From Ferdinandcohnia sp036962685 (GTDB lineage: Bacteria; Bacillota; Bacilli; Bacillales; Bacillaceae_L), in contig NZ_JBALOP010000041.1 of assembly GCF_036962685.1 (NCBI RefSeq), positions 1 through 64,000 on the forward strand: DNA of 64,000 bases, written 5' to 3'. Each line of letters begins with the position of its first letter. Positions within the stretch are counted from its first letter, which is position 1. Below, piece after piece: positions 17,540 through 25,626 of the stretch. The position numbers and the translations under genes were made by a program. The notes under the pieces are model-generated. The model was given only the letters and a program-made list of their open reading frames with translations. It was not told the origin of the DNA and made no database searches.

Positions 17540-18142
17540 TTACTTTTTTTGTTTGATATAGATTTTTGGTGTGTGAAATTTTAATATTTGAATGAGTTGT
17601 TCTGCCATGTAAGTTGAAGATTGTTCAAAATCGTTTTCGATCCATTCAAGAATCAATCCGATAATTCCATGGATTCGGTAGGTACTAAAAAGCTTAATAT
17701 CAATATCAGGATCTACATCAGTAACGAAGAATTCAAATTCGTTTCTAAATATCTTATCCAACCGTTTTAATAACTTCTCATGAAAATTATAGTTCGTTGT
17801 TGGACGTAACATCAATTTATAGAAATTTTTATTTTCTAAAAAATGTTCAAATAAAACAATTGAGTTTGCTGGAATTTTGTTGAAATCTACAACCGATAAA
17901 TCGACATATGGTTTTCGATAAGCCTCGGTCATATCCTTAAACATCTCTTCTATAATCTCATCTAATAAATCTTCTTTTTGTTCGTAATGTGCATAAAAGG
18001 TACCACGGTTGAAATCTGCAGCCCTTACTATTTCTGTGATTGTAATTTCATGAAAGCTTTTTTCTTCCATTAGTGATAATAAAACTTGTCTAAACGTCTC
18101 TTTTGTTCTTTTTACACGTTTGTCGGGATGCTGAATAGACAT
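17540..18142 (-). CDS. TetR/AcrR family transcriptional regulator
   Basis: The 200-residue protein has an N-terminal TetR DNA-binding domain (residues about 10-60, ITITEIVRAADFNRGTFYAHY) and a C-terminal ligand/dimer domain with the TetR_C YxaF/DhaS-like helices. The ATG at 18142 has AAGGAG seven bases upstream. It is divergent from an SDR dehydrogenase gene. Two palindromes in the shared 174-base interval are likely operators, so it probably represses the SDR gene and itself. Confidence 0.85.
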   Translation of the reverse strand: MSIQHPDKRVKRTKETFRQVLLSLMEEKSFHEITITEIVRAADFNRGTFYAHYEQKEDLLDEIIEEMFKDMTEAYRKPYVDLSVVDFNKIPANSIVLFEHFLENKNFYKLMLRPTTNYNFHEKLLKRLDKIFRNEFEFFVTDVDPDIDIKLFSTYRIHGIIGLILEWIENDFEQSSTYMAEQLIQILKFHTPKIYIKQKK

Positions 18143-18235
18143 TTGAAATCTCCTTCTTACACTTTTAACATACAAAACTTATAAATATGTTGGTTATCGT
18201 ACACTTCTATTATTATTGCATATTGAAGCCCAAAC

Positions 18236-18283
18236 AGACATGTCTTACGATTAAAGTGTTCAATATATCTTGAGTTCAAGATA
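18236..18283. promoter_or_regulatory. Candidate TetR operators between divergent genes
   Basis: Two palindromes lie in the divergent interval: AGACATGTCT (18236-18245) and the perfect 8-2-8 repeat TATCTTGA/TCAAGATA (18266-18283). The second is just upstream of the SDR ribosome site (GAGGGGAG). Confidence 0.55.
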
Positions 18284-18315
18284 AATTCAGATTCAATAGA
18301 GGGGAGAATATTATT

Positions 18316-19080
18316 ATGTCAAGATTAGCAGGTAAAGTAGCTATTGTAACAGGAGCAGGTTCAGGAATGGGTCGAGCAACTGCAAAATTATATGCAAAAG
18401 AAGGGGCTAAAGTTGTTTTAGCCGAGTTTAACGAAGCTTCAATGAATGAAACACTTGAAGAGATTAAAGCCGCTGGAGGTACAGCAGTTGGAATTAAAAC
18501 GGATGTTTCGAAAGAGGCAGATATTGATGCAATGATTCAAAAAGCTTTAGATGAATATGGAAAATTAGATATCCTAGCTAACATTGCTGGAATCTTTGAT
18601 AACATGGCATCAGTAGAAAATACGACAAATGAATTATTTGAACGTGTAATGGGGGTTAACTTAAACGGTCAATTCTTTGCAAGCCGTGCAGCTATCAAGG
18701 TATTCAAAGAACAAGAAACTGGTGGAACAATCGTGAGTGTTGCTTCCATTGCTGGTTACCTTGGAGCACGTGGTGGAGCAGCTTACACCATGTCAAAACA
18801 CGCTGCAATCGGATTAACAAAAAATATTGCAGCATTCTATGGTCGTGAAAATGGAAAAATCCGCGCAAATGTAATTGCACCAGGATCAATTGCAACAGGT
18901 ATGACAGCAAACTTATCTGGTTTAGATCCACTAGGAGCAGCAACATTTGGAGATCTTGGGCCATTCAATGGTGGACAAGCTGAAGATATTGCAGCTGCAG
19001 CATTATTCCTAGGTTCTGATGAATCTAAATTCATCAACGGTGAAGTAGTAACTGTTGATGGAGCATGGACTGCTCGATAA
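18316..19080 (+). CDS. SDR family oxidoreductase
   Basis: The 254-residue classical short-chain dehydrogenase has the cofactor motif TGAGSGMG (about 12-19), a NIAG-type motif (LANIAGIF), a catalytic Ser in VSVASIAG, and YTMSK (Tyr and Lys). An acidic residue after beta-2 (LAEFNE) favours NAD over NADP. The substrate is unknown. It is probably controlled by the divergent TetR regulator. Confidence 0.88.
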   Translation: MSRLAGKVAIVTGAGSGMGRATAKLYAKEGAKVVLAEFNEASMNETLEEIKAAGGTAVGIKTDVSKEADIDAMIQKALDEYGKLDILANIAGIFDNMASVENTTNELFERVMGVNLNGQFFASRAAIKVFKEQETGGTIVSVASIAGYLGARGGAAYTMSKHAAIGLTKNIAAFYGRENGKIRANVIAPGSIATGMTANLSGLDPLGAATFGDLGPFNGGQAEDIAAAALFLGSDESKFINGEVVTVDGAWTAR

Positions 19081-19140
19081 AAAATAAAAGATCGAATGAA
19101 CATCGATATGTTTATTCTTCATGAATTTTTAGACCCCAAA

Positions 19141-19172
19141 AAACCGGACAACTAGTGAAGTCCGGTTTTTTT
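19141..19172. terminator. Bidirectional intrinsic terminator
   Basis: AAACCGGAC pairs with GTCCGGTTT, with a T run on the plus strand and, read backwards, another T run on the minus strand. It serves the SDR gene and the convergent anti-sigma gene. Confidence 0.88.
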
Positions 19173-19176
19173 ACCT

Positions 19177-20145
19177 TTATTTCAAATCAACCTTTAAAGT
19201 ACCCAAACTTATTTCTTCGTTGCCGATTTTATAATATGGCTTCACCTTGATAAACTTCGGCGGATTTTTACTATCTATTTCAAAGATAATTTTAGAATTT
19301 GAAACGGAATTTAAGGATAATTTTTCCCCTTTGTTTGAAACAACTTCAAAATATAGGTTCTCACCCTCAATCCCAGCTGTTTTTAACTCTTCATAGGTTA
19401 AAATAGCGTTTGTTTTTCCAATGTTAATATCTTTGAAATGGAGGCTATAATCCTTGTTTGAAGAGAACAGCGTTTTATTTAACTCAATTTCTCGAGATGG
19501 CAATTTCTTAACGGAAAGATTAAATGACCAATCGCCTTGAACACCTGCCATATGTGTAAATGTAATCGGAAGTGTTAACTCTTCAGAATTTTTCACGTTG
19601 CGGGTTTCTAATATCATCGCACCGACATAGTCGTTACCTTGTTTTGTTAATGTTCCCATAACGCCTCCCCATCCTGATTCATCCTTTCCGTCGAACATCT
19701 CATAGGCGTAACCTGGCTCAGGACCTGTTTCTCCTCCGAATGTATCAGATAAGTTTTCACCAGTTGCTTTAAAGGTTATACCAACATAGGACCCATCATA
19801 AAAAATCGATGTAACACTCATTTTGACCCCATTATTTTCAACGGTTTCATTGATCTCTGTAATCAATTGCTCTGCTGCCAAATCCTGACCGACCGGCATT
19901 TGATAATTTTCGTAAATACCTCCAATAATCGGAACCTGCGCTAGCACCTGATTGACAGGCGAAAAAATAAACCCTGACGCAAGGAGTACAGCAGCAGCCC
20001 CAGTAGTAATAATGGATGTGCGTTTTAAAGGTTTTATATATTTTCTATTTTTACGGGACCTTTCACCGCGTTCAATCCCTTTATCAATCGCAAAATTTAG
20101 TTCTTGTTTCGGTATTTCAATTTCGTTAAATAAATCCTTTTCCAT
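19177..20145 (-). CDS. DUF4179 domain anti-sigma factor
   Basis: The 322-residue protein has a cytoplasmic N-terminus (about 45 residues), one membrane helix (SIITTGAAAVLLASGFIF, about 44-61) and an extracytoplasmic DUF4179 domain beginning FSPVNQVLAQVPIIGGIYE. DUF4179 proteins accompany ECF sigma factors in Bacillus and are inferred to be their membrane antagonists. It overlaps the preceding sigma gene by 20 bases, which supports that pairing. Confidence 0.8.
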   Translation of the reverse strand: MEKDLFNEIEIPKQELNFAIDKGIERGERSRKNRKYIKPLKRTSIITTGAAAVLLASGFIFSPVNQVLAQVPIIGGIYENYQMPVGQDLAAEQLITEINETVENNGVKMSVTSIFYDGSYVGITFKATGENLSDTFGGETGPEPGYAYEMFDGKDESGWGGVMGTLTKQGNDYVGAMILETRNVKNSEELTLPITFTHMAGVQGDWSFNLSVKKLPSREIELNKTLFSSNKDYSLHFKDINIGKTNAILTYEELKTAGIEGENLYFEVVSNKGEKLSLNSVSNSKIIFEIDSKNPPKFIKVKPYYKIGNEEISLGTLKVDLK

Positions 20146-20668
20146 AATAGTCAGCCCCTAACGTTTTTCTTAATTCGGCTTTTGCTCGACGCAAATATGT
20201 TTTAACTGTTGCCTGTGGTTTATTAAGAATTGTAGAAATCGTACGAATCGGTAAATCATAATAATAGAAAAGTAAAATAGCATTTCGATAGTTCATGTTT
20301 AGCGATGATAGTGCATCAGATAAGTCGATTGATAAGTTCAGCTCAAGTGCTGGGCTCGATTCCATGAGATAATCTAATGTCTCTTCCGGTAGCTGTACTA
20401 TCTTCTTTTTTCGTGCAAGTTCTGTGTAGGCTGTACGCATTAAGATTTTTACAAGCCATGTACTGAAAAAAGCAGGCGATTTCAGTTGGTGTATCGAAAT
20501 ATAGGCCTTAAAGGTAGCTTCCTGTATCACATCCAGTGCATCCTCTTTGTTCCGCATATGTAAATACGCGATTTTATATAATTTTTCAGCTTCAAGTTTA
20601 ATAAGTTGTTCAAATGCTTGTTTATCGCCAGCAATTGCCAACTCAACTAATTTCGTAGAATACGACAT
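20126..20668 (-). CDS. ECF-subfamily sigma factor (DUF4179-partnered)
   Basis: The 180-residue protein has region 2 (about 20-85, KEDALDVIQEATFKAYISIH and FFSTWLVKILMRTAYTEL) and region 4 (about 115-170, LPIRTISTILNKPQATVKTYLRR). GGAGG lies eight bases before ATG. It overlaps the DUF4179 gene downstream. An ECF-like promoter lies immediately upstream, so it is likely autoregulated. The envelope signal is not known. Confidence 0.88.
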   Translation of the reverse strand: MSYSTKLVELAIAGDKQAFEQLIKLEAEKLYKIAYLHMRNKEDALDVIQEATFKAYISIHQLKSPAFFSTWLVKILMRTAYTELARKKKIVQLPEETLDYLMESSPALELNLSIDLSDALSSLNMNYRNAILLFYYYDLPIRTISTILNKPQATVKTYLRRAKAELRKTLGADYYGKGFI

Positions 20669-20688
20669 TAGCTAACCTCCTTTCAATT

Positions 20689-20720
20689 ATTAGAGGCATG
20701 AAATAGAATAAAAGGTTTCA
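20689..20720 (-). promoter_or_regulatory. Candidate autoregulated ECF promoter
   Basis: Read on the minus strand, TGAAACC (20720-20714) is followed after 17 bases by CCTCTAAT (20696-20689). This is one mismatch from the ECF pattern GAAACC and CGTCTAAT. The ribosome site begins about ten bases beyond the -10. Confidence 0.55.
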
Positions 20721-20848
20721 AAAATTATTGTGTAAAAACAATATAACACTTTGTCGAATAAAAAACGTACTGTTCTAGAAGGATGGGCACGCCATATGTT
20801 GAATTTAGTAGGGTGGTAAATCATTTTTAACTTAAAAGGGGAACTCGC

Positions 20849-21316
20849 ATGAAGATTAGATTAGTCGATGTAACAGTGGAAAATTTTTATGATGTCATCA
20901 AGTTAAAGTCTGATGAAAACCAAGAAAAATACTTTCAAATCTATGAAAGATGGGTGGGGTCAAATGCGTATTTTCTAGCAGTATGCCAAACGTTTGGTTT
21001 CACACCAAAAGCAATCTATGATGACGAAACACTGATAGGCTTTACTTCACACGGCTATCATAAAGAAACAAATCGGCATGAATTGATAAGTATGATGCTT
21101 GGGCATCACTTTCAAGGAAAAGGGTATGGGATTCCTGTCTTAAATACAATTATTGAAGATATGCTGGAAACCTATCAATGCAATGAAATCTATTTATCTG
21201 TTATCTATAATAATGAACGTGCAATACGAACCTATGAAAAAGCAGGGTTTAAAGCAACTGGAGAGGTGGAAGAGGGGCATCATCCTGAGCCAATTTATTG
21301 TTTAAAATTAAAATAA
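20849..21316 (+). CDS. GNAT family N-acetyltransferase
   Basis: The 155-residue protein has an acetyl-CoA loop HHFQGKGYGIPVLNTIIED and the C-terminal NERAIRTYEKAGFKATGE pattern shared with spermidine and ribosomal-protein acetyltransferases. The acceptor is unknown. AAAGGGG lies eight bases before ATG. Confidence 0.85.
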   Translation: MKIRLVDVTVENFYDVIKLKSDENQEKYFQIYERWVGSNAYFLAVCQTFGFTPKAIYDDETLIGFTSHGYHKETNRHELISMMLGHHFQGKGYGIPVLNTIIEDMLETYQCNEIYLSVIYNNERAIRTYEKAGFKATGEVEEGHHPEPIYCLKLK

Positions 21317-21369
21317 TAAAACGGGGCTGCTCAACGAGTCGTTTCAACCGCTAGACACCCCTTTTCTTA

Positions 21370-21900
21370 TCACTCAAATGCTTCCGAATATTGCACGACA
21401 CCCTGAACATTTTCAAGAGATCCTTCAACCAATTCGAGTGCCATAAACACTTCATTCGGTACCTCAAAAGGAGCTTTAATATTCCAAAGATTTGCCTGTT
21501 TGAAGCCAAACCGTGGATAATAATCCTGATGCCCTAGCACAATCACCGATTGATATCCGAGTTCCTTAGCCTCATTTAGTGCAGCACGGATTAATTGGCT
21601 TCCAATTCCACGGTGCTGATATTCCGGTATGACCGACACAGGTGCCAGTGCCAGAGAATCGAAAGAACGTTCACCATCCACAATCCGAATCTTTGAGATG
21701 AGAATATGTCCAATAATCTCATCATCCTGATTAACGGCTATCAGTGAAAGCTCAGGTATAAAAGCATCCGATTTTCGAACTCGGTTTACTAGAAAATGTT
21801 CTGTCTTATTGCTGTATTCTTCGTTCAAAAAAGCTTTTCTTACAACTTCCTCAGTTTCGCGAAAATCCTCAGGTCGTTCTTGTCTTATTAAATGTTCCAT
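21370..21900 (-). CDS. GNAT family N-acetyltransferase (YhbS-like)
   Basis: The 176-residue protein matches YhbS-type acetyltransferases: IRQERPEDFRETEEVVRKAF at the N-terminus, the loop VIPEYQHRGIGSQLIRAAL, and VIVLGHQDYYPRFGFKQA. The substrate is unknown. It converges on the 20849 gene. Confidence 0.85.
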   Translation of the reverse strand: MEHLIRQERPEDFRETEEVVRKAFLNEEYSNKTEHFLVNRVRKSDAFIPELSLIAVNQDDEIIGHILISKIRIVDGERSFDSLALAPVSVIPEYQHRGIGSQLIRAALNEAKELGYQSVIVLGHQDYYPRFGFKQANLWNIKAPFEVPNEVFMALELVEGSLENVQGVVQYSEAFE

Positions 21901-22055
21901 ATATAACCCTCTATTCTCTGTGACTTTTTCACAAATGATGTTGTATTGGTCTATACATTTTACCAGAAATATAAAAGTTGAAGAAGGATTGGGAGGGTTT
22001 AAGAAGAATAGTACATAAAAATAAATTAATGGACGTAGGGGAGGGAGGAAGCCTT

Positions 22056-22214
22056 ATGGAAGTCATTTTTTGGATCGGAGGAATTCTCATCATTTTGGCT
22101 GTTATAAATTATTTTATATCAATCGAAAAAGAGTTAAAGAAACTGTATCATACAAATGAAAAAATCGTTGGATTGTTAGAAGATATTAAGAAGGGATCTA
22201 AAGATAATGAATGA
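22056..22214 (+). CDS. Single-helix membrane miniprotein (52 aa)
   Basis: The ATG at 22056 has a perfect GGGAGGGAGGAA ribosome site; earlier in-frame starts lack one. The product has one membrane helix (VIFWIGGILIILAVINYFI) and a charged cytoplasmic tail predicted to be helical (EKELKKLYHTNEKIVGLL). It overlaps the next gene by 8 bases and is probably coupled to it. No family is recognised. Confidence 0.65.
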   Translation: MEVIFWIGGILIILAVINYFISIEKELKKLYHTNEKIVGLLEDIKKGSKDNE

Positions 22215-22581
22215 ACAATTAAAGCAACATTTAAAAGAATTAGAGGAAATGCACACAAACATTGAAGTTCGGAAAAGTCGTGAGGAATTAGATAAAATCC
22301 TAGCAGATGAATTTTTTGAGATTGGTAGCTCGGGTTATATGTTTGATAAAAAAGAATGCCTTGAATCTGGGGTTGCACTTACGGAAATGTCCCTCCATAA
22401 CTATGAAATTTATCCGCTGGCACCAGATGTTGTTTTAACCACTTATTTCATTGTCGATAAGACGAGAAACCGCAATACCCTCCGAAGTTCCATATGGAAA
22501 TTAATAGATGGAAGATGGCAATTGTTTTTTCATCAAGGCACGATCACGACTCTAAAGTTAAGTGAAGTACTTAGAAGCTAA
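22207..22581 (+). CDS. DUF4440/SnoaL-like (NTF2 fold) protein
   Basis: The 124-residue protein has the shape of the small NTF2-like DUF4440 group: an N-terminal helix with RKSREELDKILADEFFEIG, then strands ending SSIWKLIDGRWQLFFHQGT. The family has a hydrophobic pocket and varied enzymatic or binding roles. It overlaps the upstream membrane miniprotein gene by 8 bases. Confidence 0.75.
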   Translation: MNEQLKQHLKELEEMHTNIEVRKSREELDKILADEFFEIGSSGYMFDKKECLESGVALTEMSLHNYEIYPLAPDVVLTTYFIVDKTRNRNTLRSSIWKLIDGRWQLFFHQGTITTLKLSEVLRS

Positions 22582-22694
22582 AGTTTTTGGTATAAGAGAA
22601 TGGTTGATATAATAAAAGTGTTGAAATTTACTGTTTACATTTATCTAGAGCAAGAGCTTTGTAATGAACTGTGGGTAAAATAGGGGATGTTGTA

Positions 22695-23060
22695 ATGGAG
22701 GTTTGGCAAAAGGTTTTAAATAGGATTAGTGATCAAATTTCTAAACCAAGTTTTGAAACTTGGCTAAAGAACACTACAGCAGAATGTAAAGACGACGTTG
22801 TTTTCGTAAAAGCTAAAAATGATTTTCAGGCTGATTGGCTTGATTCTCGCTATAAGTCGTTGATTTCTAAAACAGTAGAGGAAGTAGCGGGGAAAAGCCT
22901 GGAAATTGTAATTGTAGGAGAACGTCTAGCATTTGAACGGAACGAATTTCAAAAAAGCAAAGGCAGCAACGAATACGGGGAGTTAATGAAATTAATTGCA
23001 GCACAACAACAAAAGATTAATGAGTTAGAAGAAAGAATCAATCATTTGGAAAAAGCATAG
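22695..23060 (+). CDS. Free-standing DnaA domain I-like protein with coiled-coil tail
   Basis: The 121-residue product aligns with the N-terminal domain of DnaA: EVWQKVLNRISDQISKPSFETWLKNT and FQADWLDSRYKSLISKTVEE correspond to the helical bundle that in DnaA binds DnaB, SirA, DnaD or HU. The AAA+ and DNA-binding domains are absent. The remaining 35 residues (LMKLIAAQQQKINELEERI) form a predicted coiled coil. ATG 22695 is preferred over GTG 22671. A regulator or decoy of replication initiation is possible but unproven. Confidence 0.75.
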   Translation: MEVWQKVLNRISDQISKPSFETWLKNTTAECKDDVVFVKAKNDFQADWLDSRYKSLISKTVEEVAGKSLEIVIVGERLAFERNEFQKSKGSNEYGELMKLIAAQQQKINELEERINHLEKA

Positions 23061-23127
23061 GTATCATAATTCGGTATCGTAATTTTGTTGATGTTCAGAT
23101 AATATTTTTGTTTAGGACGTGGTTTAA

Positions 23128-23454
23128 ATCTTACATGCAATTTTCTTTTTTATAGTAGCTGGTATCGCCGAGATTGGTGGAGGTTATTTAATCTGGCTTT
23201 GGTTAAGAGAAGGCAAGCCATTTTATTGGGGGATTGGTGGCGGAATTGCTTTAGCTTTGTATGGAGTGATTGCGACCTTTCAAACCTTTCCATCATTCGG
23301 AAGAGTTTATGCTGCATATGGGGGAGTTTTTATCGTGCTTTCCGTCCTATGGGGCTGGGGGATTGATAAAAAAACACCCGATCTATACGATTGGCTAGGT
23401 GCAGGAATCTGTATCATTGGTGTGTCAGTCATGTTATTTGCTCCGCGACAATAA
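23128..23454 (+). CDS. UPF0060 (YnfA family) membrane protein with apparent AUC start
   Basis: The 108-residue frame matches YnfA proteins over the whole length: FIVAGIAEIGGGYLIWLWLR, GRVYAAYGGVFIV and GWGIDKKTPDLYDWLGAGIC. Four transmembrane helices are expected. Read from 23128, where homologues have Met, the codon is ATC, preceded by an AGGACGTGG ribosome site. An in-frame TAA lies directly upstream and no ATG, GTG or TTG lies near. Either AUC is used or the start codon has been lost. The next in-frame Met (23257) would remove the first helix. Confidence 0.75.
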   Translation: MLHAIFFFIVAGIAEIGGGYLIWLWLREGKPFYWGIGGGIALALYGVIATFQTFPSFGRVYAAYGGVFIVLSVLWGWGIDKKTPDLYDWLGAGICIIGVSVMLFAPRQ

Positions 23455-23460
23455 CTGATA

Positions 23461-23497
23461 GGCGTTGATCTATTTGAGGATCAGCGCCTTCTTTTTG
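23461..23497 (+). terminator. Intrinsic terminator after YnfA-like gene
   Basis: GGCGTTGATC pairs with GATCAGCGCC, followed by TTCTTTTTG. It overlaps the 3' end of the convergent small gene. Confidence 0.8.
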
Positions 23498-23664
23498 TTA
23501 TGTTTGTGTTTTTTAGAGAGAGTTCTAATGAAAAATACGCCAGCAAGTAGAGCTAGCAAATTTAATGAATCACCAAAATTAATCGTAAACTGAAAGTTAT
23601 TATTAACCCTAATATAGTTTCTGTTATCCGACTTCGTTTGAGATTCTTTTTCATGGTTATCCAA
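23470..23664 (-). CDS. Small hypothetical protein (64 aa)
   Basis: The protein has a hydrophilic Asn/Lys-rich N-terminal half, one hydrophobic stretch (LNLLALLAGVFFIRTL) and a very basic tail. GGAGGG lies about ten bases before ATG. The stop codon is inside the terminator hairpin of the convergent gene. No family is recognised. Confidence 0.5.
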   Translation of the reverse strand: MDNHEKESQTKSDNRNYIRVNNNFQFTINFGDSLNLLALLAGVFFIRTLSKKHKHNKKKALILK

Positions 23665-23823
23665 AATGATCCCTCCAATTTTAAGACTAGTTGTCCTAAT
23701 TCCAATATATGAACAAATAAATTCTCATATGCAAAAAGTATTTTGGTAAAGTCTCAGAAGATGAAATCTTTCATTGAATATTTGGGGATTCAAACATTAA
23801 AGATAAGTCAAGGGAGGGATTTT

Positions 23824-24663
23824 ATGCGATTACTTATGTTGTTGATTATTTCTATTGTGGTGTTCTGCCATATACCCAGTGCCTTAGTCCATGCCTCTAC
23901 TCAAATGGACAAGGAGTATAGCAAAGTGATCAAACACTTTTTACCCAAGGATGCAGAATTGCTGAAACCACATTCACACACTCAAACTCAGCCTGTTCAG
24001 GCATATGATTTTGATCAAGACGGGCAGAAGGAATTGATAGTTCCCTTTAAACAGCCTGGAGACCCCGTGAAGATAAAGGTAATGATTCTAAAGAAAGAAA
24101 GACACAACTGGAAAAAGATTTGGGAAAGGGCAGGAGAAGGATTTGATATCGAACTTTCAACCCTTTTGGATATAACAGGTGATGGTGTAAAAGAGTATGT
24201 AGTCGGCTGGATGGTGGGTGCATCCGCAGGAAATAAACTAGAAATATTCCAATGGCAGAGTCCTTCATTTAAGGAAATTTACGACCACTTTTATCACAAG
24301 ATGGATATTTTAACAAAGGATCATCACATATATTTGGCCATTTGGGACAGATTTTGTTGTGACGCGTACATAGTGGACGTAATCGGCTGGAATGGCAAGA
24401 TGTTAACTAATAATGCGAAGGTGTATACAGAGTATTATCCTAAAGTTGATGAATTTTATAAAAAGAAGATAGAAAAAATGGACGCCTGGTTTTATTGGTA
24501 TGCACTTGCCGATGCGCAAATAAAAGCAAATTTACTGAATGAAGCCAGGACCTCGATTCAAAAGGGATTATCATTTAACTTGGAAAATAAGATGTTCGTG
24601 GATTTACAAAAGGAATTAGATAAAAAAGAAGAACAAAAGGTGCGCAAATCTAGTGAAAATTGA
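23824..24663 (+). CDS. Secreted protein with VCBS/FG-GAP-like calcium repeats
   Basis: The 279-residue protein has a signal peptide (about 1-24, ending VHAS). DFDQDGQKELIVPF and DITGDGVKEYVVG are Asp-rich loops of the FG-GAP/VCBS type that can bind calcium. A C-terminal helical region follows (LADAQIKANLLNEARTSIQK), resembling a tetratricopeptide helix pair. ATG 23824 has GGGAGGG six bases upstream and is preferred over an earlier frame start. Function unknown; an extracellular or wall location is likely. Confidence 0.7.
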   Translation: MRLLMLLIISIVVFCHIPSALVHASTQMDKEYSKVIKHFLPKDAELLKPHSHTQTQPVQAYDFDQDGQKELIVPFKQPGDPVKIKVMILKKERHNWKKIWERAGEGFDIELSTLLDITGDGVKEYVVGWMVGASAGNKLEIFQWQSPSFKEIYDHFYHKMDILTKDHHIYLAIWDRFCCDAYIVDVIGWNGKMLTNNAKVYTEYYPKVDEFYKKKIEKMDAWFYWYALADAQIKANLLNEARTSIQKGLSFNLENKMFVDLQKELDKKEEQKVRKSSEN

Positions 24664-24790
24664 GGATTGGTCTATTCTTATGGATACAATGTGTGCTGTC
24701 GTGTTGGCTGCTACTGTTCTTCTCGTTGTAACCATCGTATTGATTACAACTACAATTATTGTATATCGTAACAGAATTTTTGGTGGATGA
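24653..24790 (+). CDS. Possible single-helix membrane miniprotein (45 aa)
   Basis: A GTG-start frame overlaps the preceding gene by 11 bases and encodes a peptide with one long hydrophobic segment rich in V, L, I and T, ending YRNRIFGG. AAAAGG lies about 13 bases upstream, which is loose spacing; ATG 24680 is an alternative. The terminator at 24831 follows, so it would be the last gene of the transcript. Confidence 0.45.
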   Translation: MKIEDWSILMDTMCAVVLAATVLLVVTIVLITTTIIVYRNRIFGG

Positions 24791-24830
24791 GTGGACTCAA
24801 AGGTAAGCTTGGATAAAATCTTTCCAAAAA

Positions 24831-24864
24831 ACAAGAACATATTTTCAAATATGTTCTTGTTTTT
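24831..24864 (+). terminator. Intrinsic terminator
   Basis: ACAAGAACATAT pairs perfectly with ATATGTTCTTGT, followed by TTTT. Confidence 0.85.
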
Positions 24865-24897
24865 GTGTGGTGTTTTTGGTTGGTTTTGCTTTACTAA

Positions 24898-25116
24898 TTA
24901 ACGATAGAAGCAAGCACCAACAATGATTAATAAGATAAACAATACAACGATTAATACAAAGGAATCGTTGCAAGGCTCTTGACAACCATACCCATAACCA
25001 TAACTAGGACAACATTCAGATTCATAGCTTGGGGCCATATAAGTTGGTTGTGGTGCCATATAAGGACTTGAAAAAGATGCCGCATTTACGTTATTAAGAT
25101 TTAACTCCATGTTCAT
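24898..25116 (-). CDS. YjcZ family sporulation protein
   Basis: The 72-residue protein has an N-terminal Pro/Tyr/Ser-rich region with a YGYGYGCQEPC segment. Its C-terminus, SFVLIVVLFILLIIVGACFY, is the hallmark of YjcZ/SscA-type small sporulation proteins, which take part in spore coat or germination functions. GGAGAA lies before ATG. It is monocistronic. Confidence 0.8.
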   Translation of the reverse strand: MNMELNLNNVNAASFSSPYMAPQPTYMAPSYESECCPSYGYGYGCQEPCNDSFVLIVVLFILLIIVGACFYR

Positions 25117-25342
25117 TCTCCTTTTCTTTATAGTGAAGATTCCCTACAGTATACTCACCTAGTTTAAAATTGCCACGTTTCGCCTTTAAAATGGGTAATT
25201 GCCCCGGACATTAAGGAGGGATACTTTTCGATAAAGAGGAATGAAAAATTTGTAATATTTTGGTATTGATGTATGGTAAAATCAGTATACAGGTTTAAGT
25301 CATTTTAGTATCAAAAGTACAGCTGTTTTGGGGGATTGTTTT

Positions 25343-25547
25343 GTGAAAGAAGATTAAGAAGGTTTCGTACATAAGTATGTTTTTGGGGTGGAGTAGGAAC
25401 AATTTTAGTTTTATTGGCTTTTTATTCACAATTGGATACATAAATTATTTAGAATCAAAAGCAGGCGTAAGTAAAAAAGCAACTTGGATTAGGGCTATCC
25501 TTTCAATTAACGTGTTTTTTATAGTTTCCTATTTTTTGTATTTATAA
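25343..25547 (+). pseudogene. Small membrane-protein gene, probably frameshifted
   Basis: A strong GGGGGA site lies before GTG 25343, but that frame stops after four codons. Two other frames then carry protein-like hydrophobic stretches: VCFWGGVGTILVLLAFYSQ in one, and a 56-codon frame from ATG 25377 ending with ATWIRAILSINVFFIVSYF. A combination of one-base changes would join them. It may be a decayed gene, or ATG 25377-25547 may be translated alone. Confidence 0.35.
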
Positions 25548-25626
25548 AAGACAGAATAATTCGAAACCTAATCGTAAGTAGAAACGTATAATTTAGTAAG
25601 GTCATACCAACACAAGGGGGATTACT

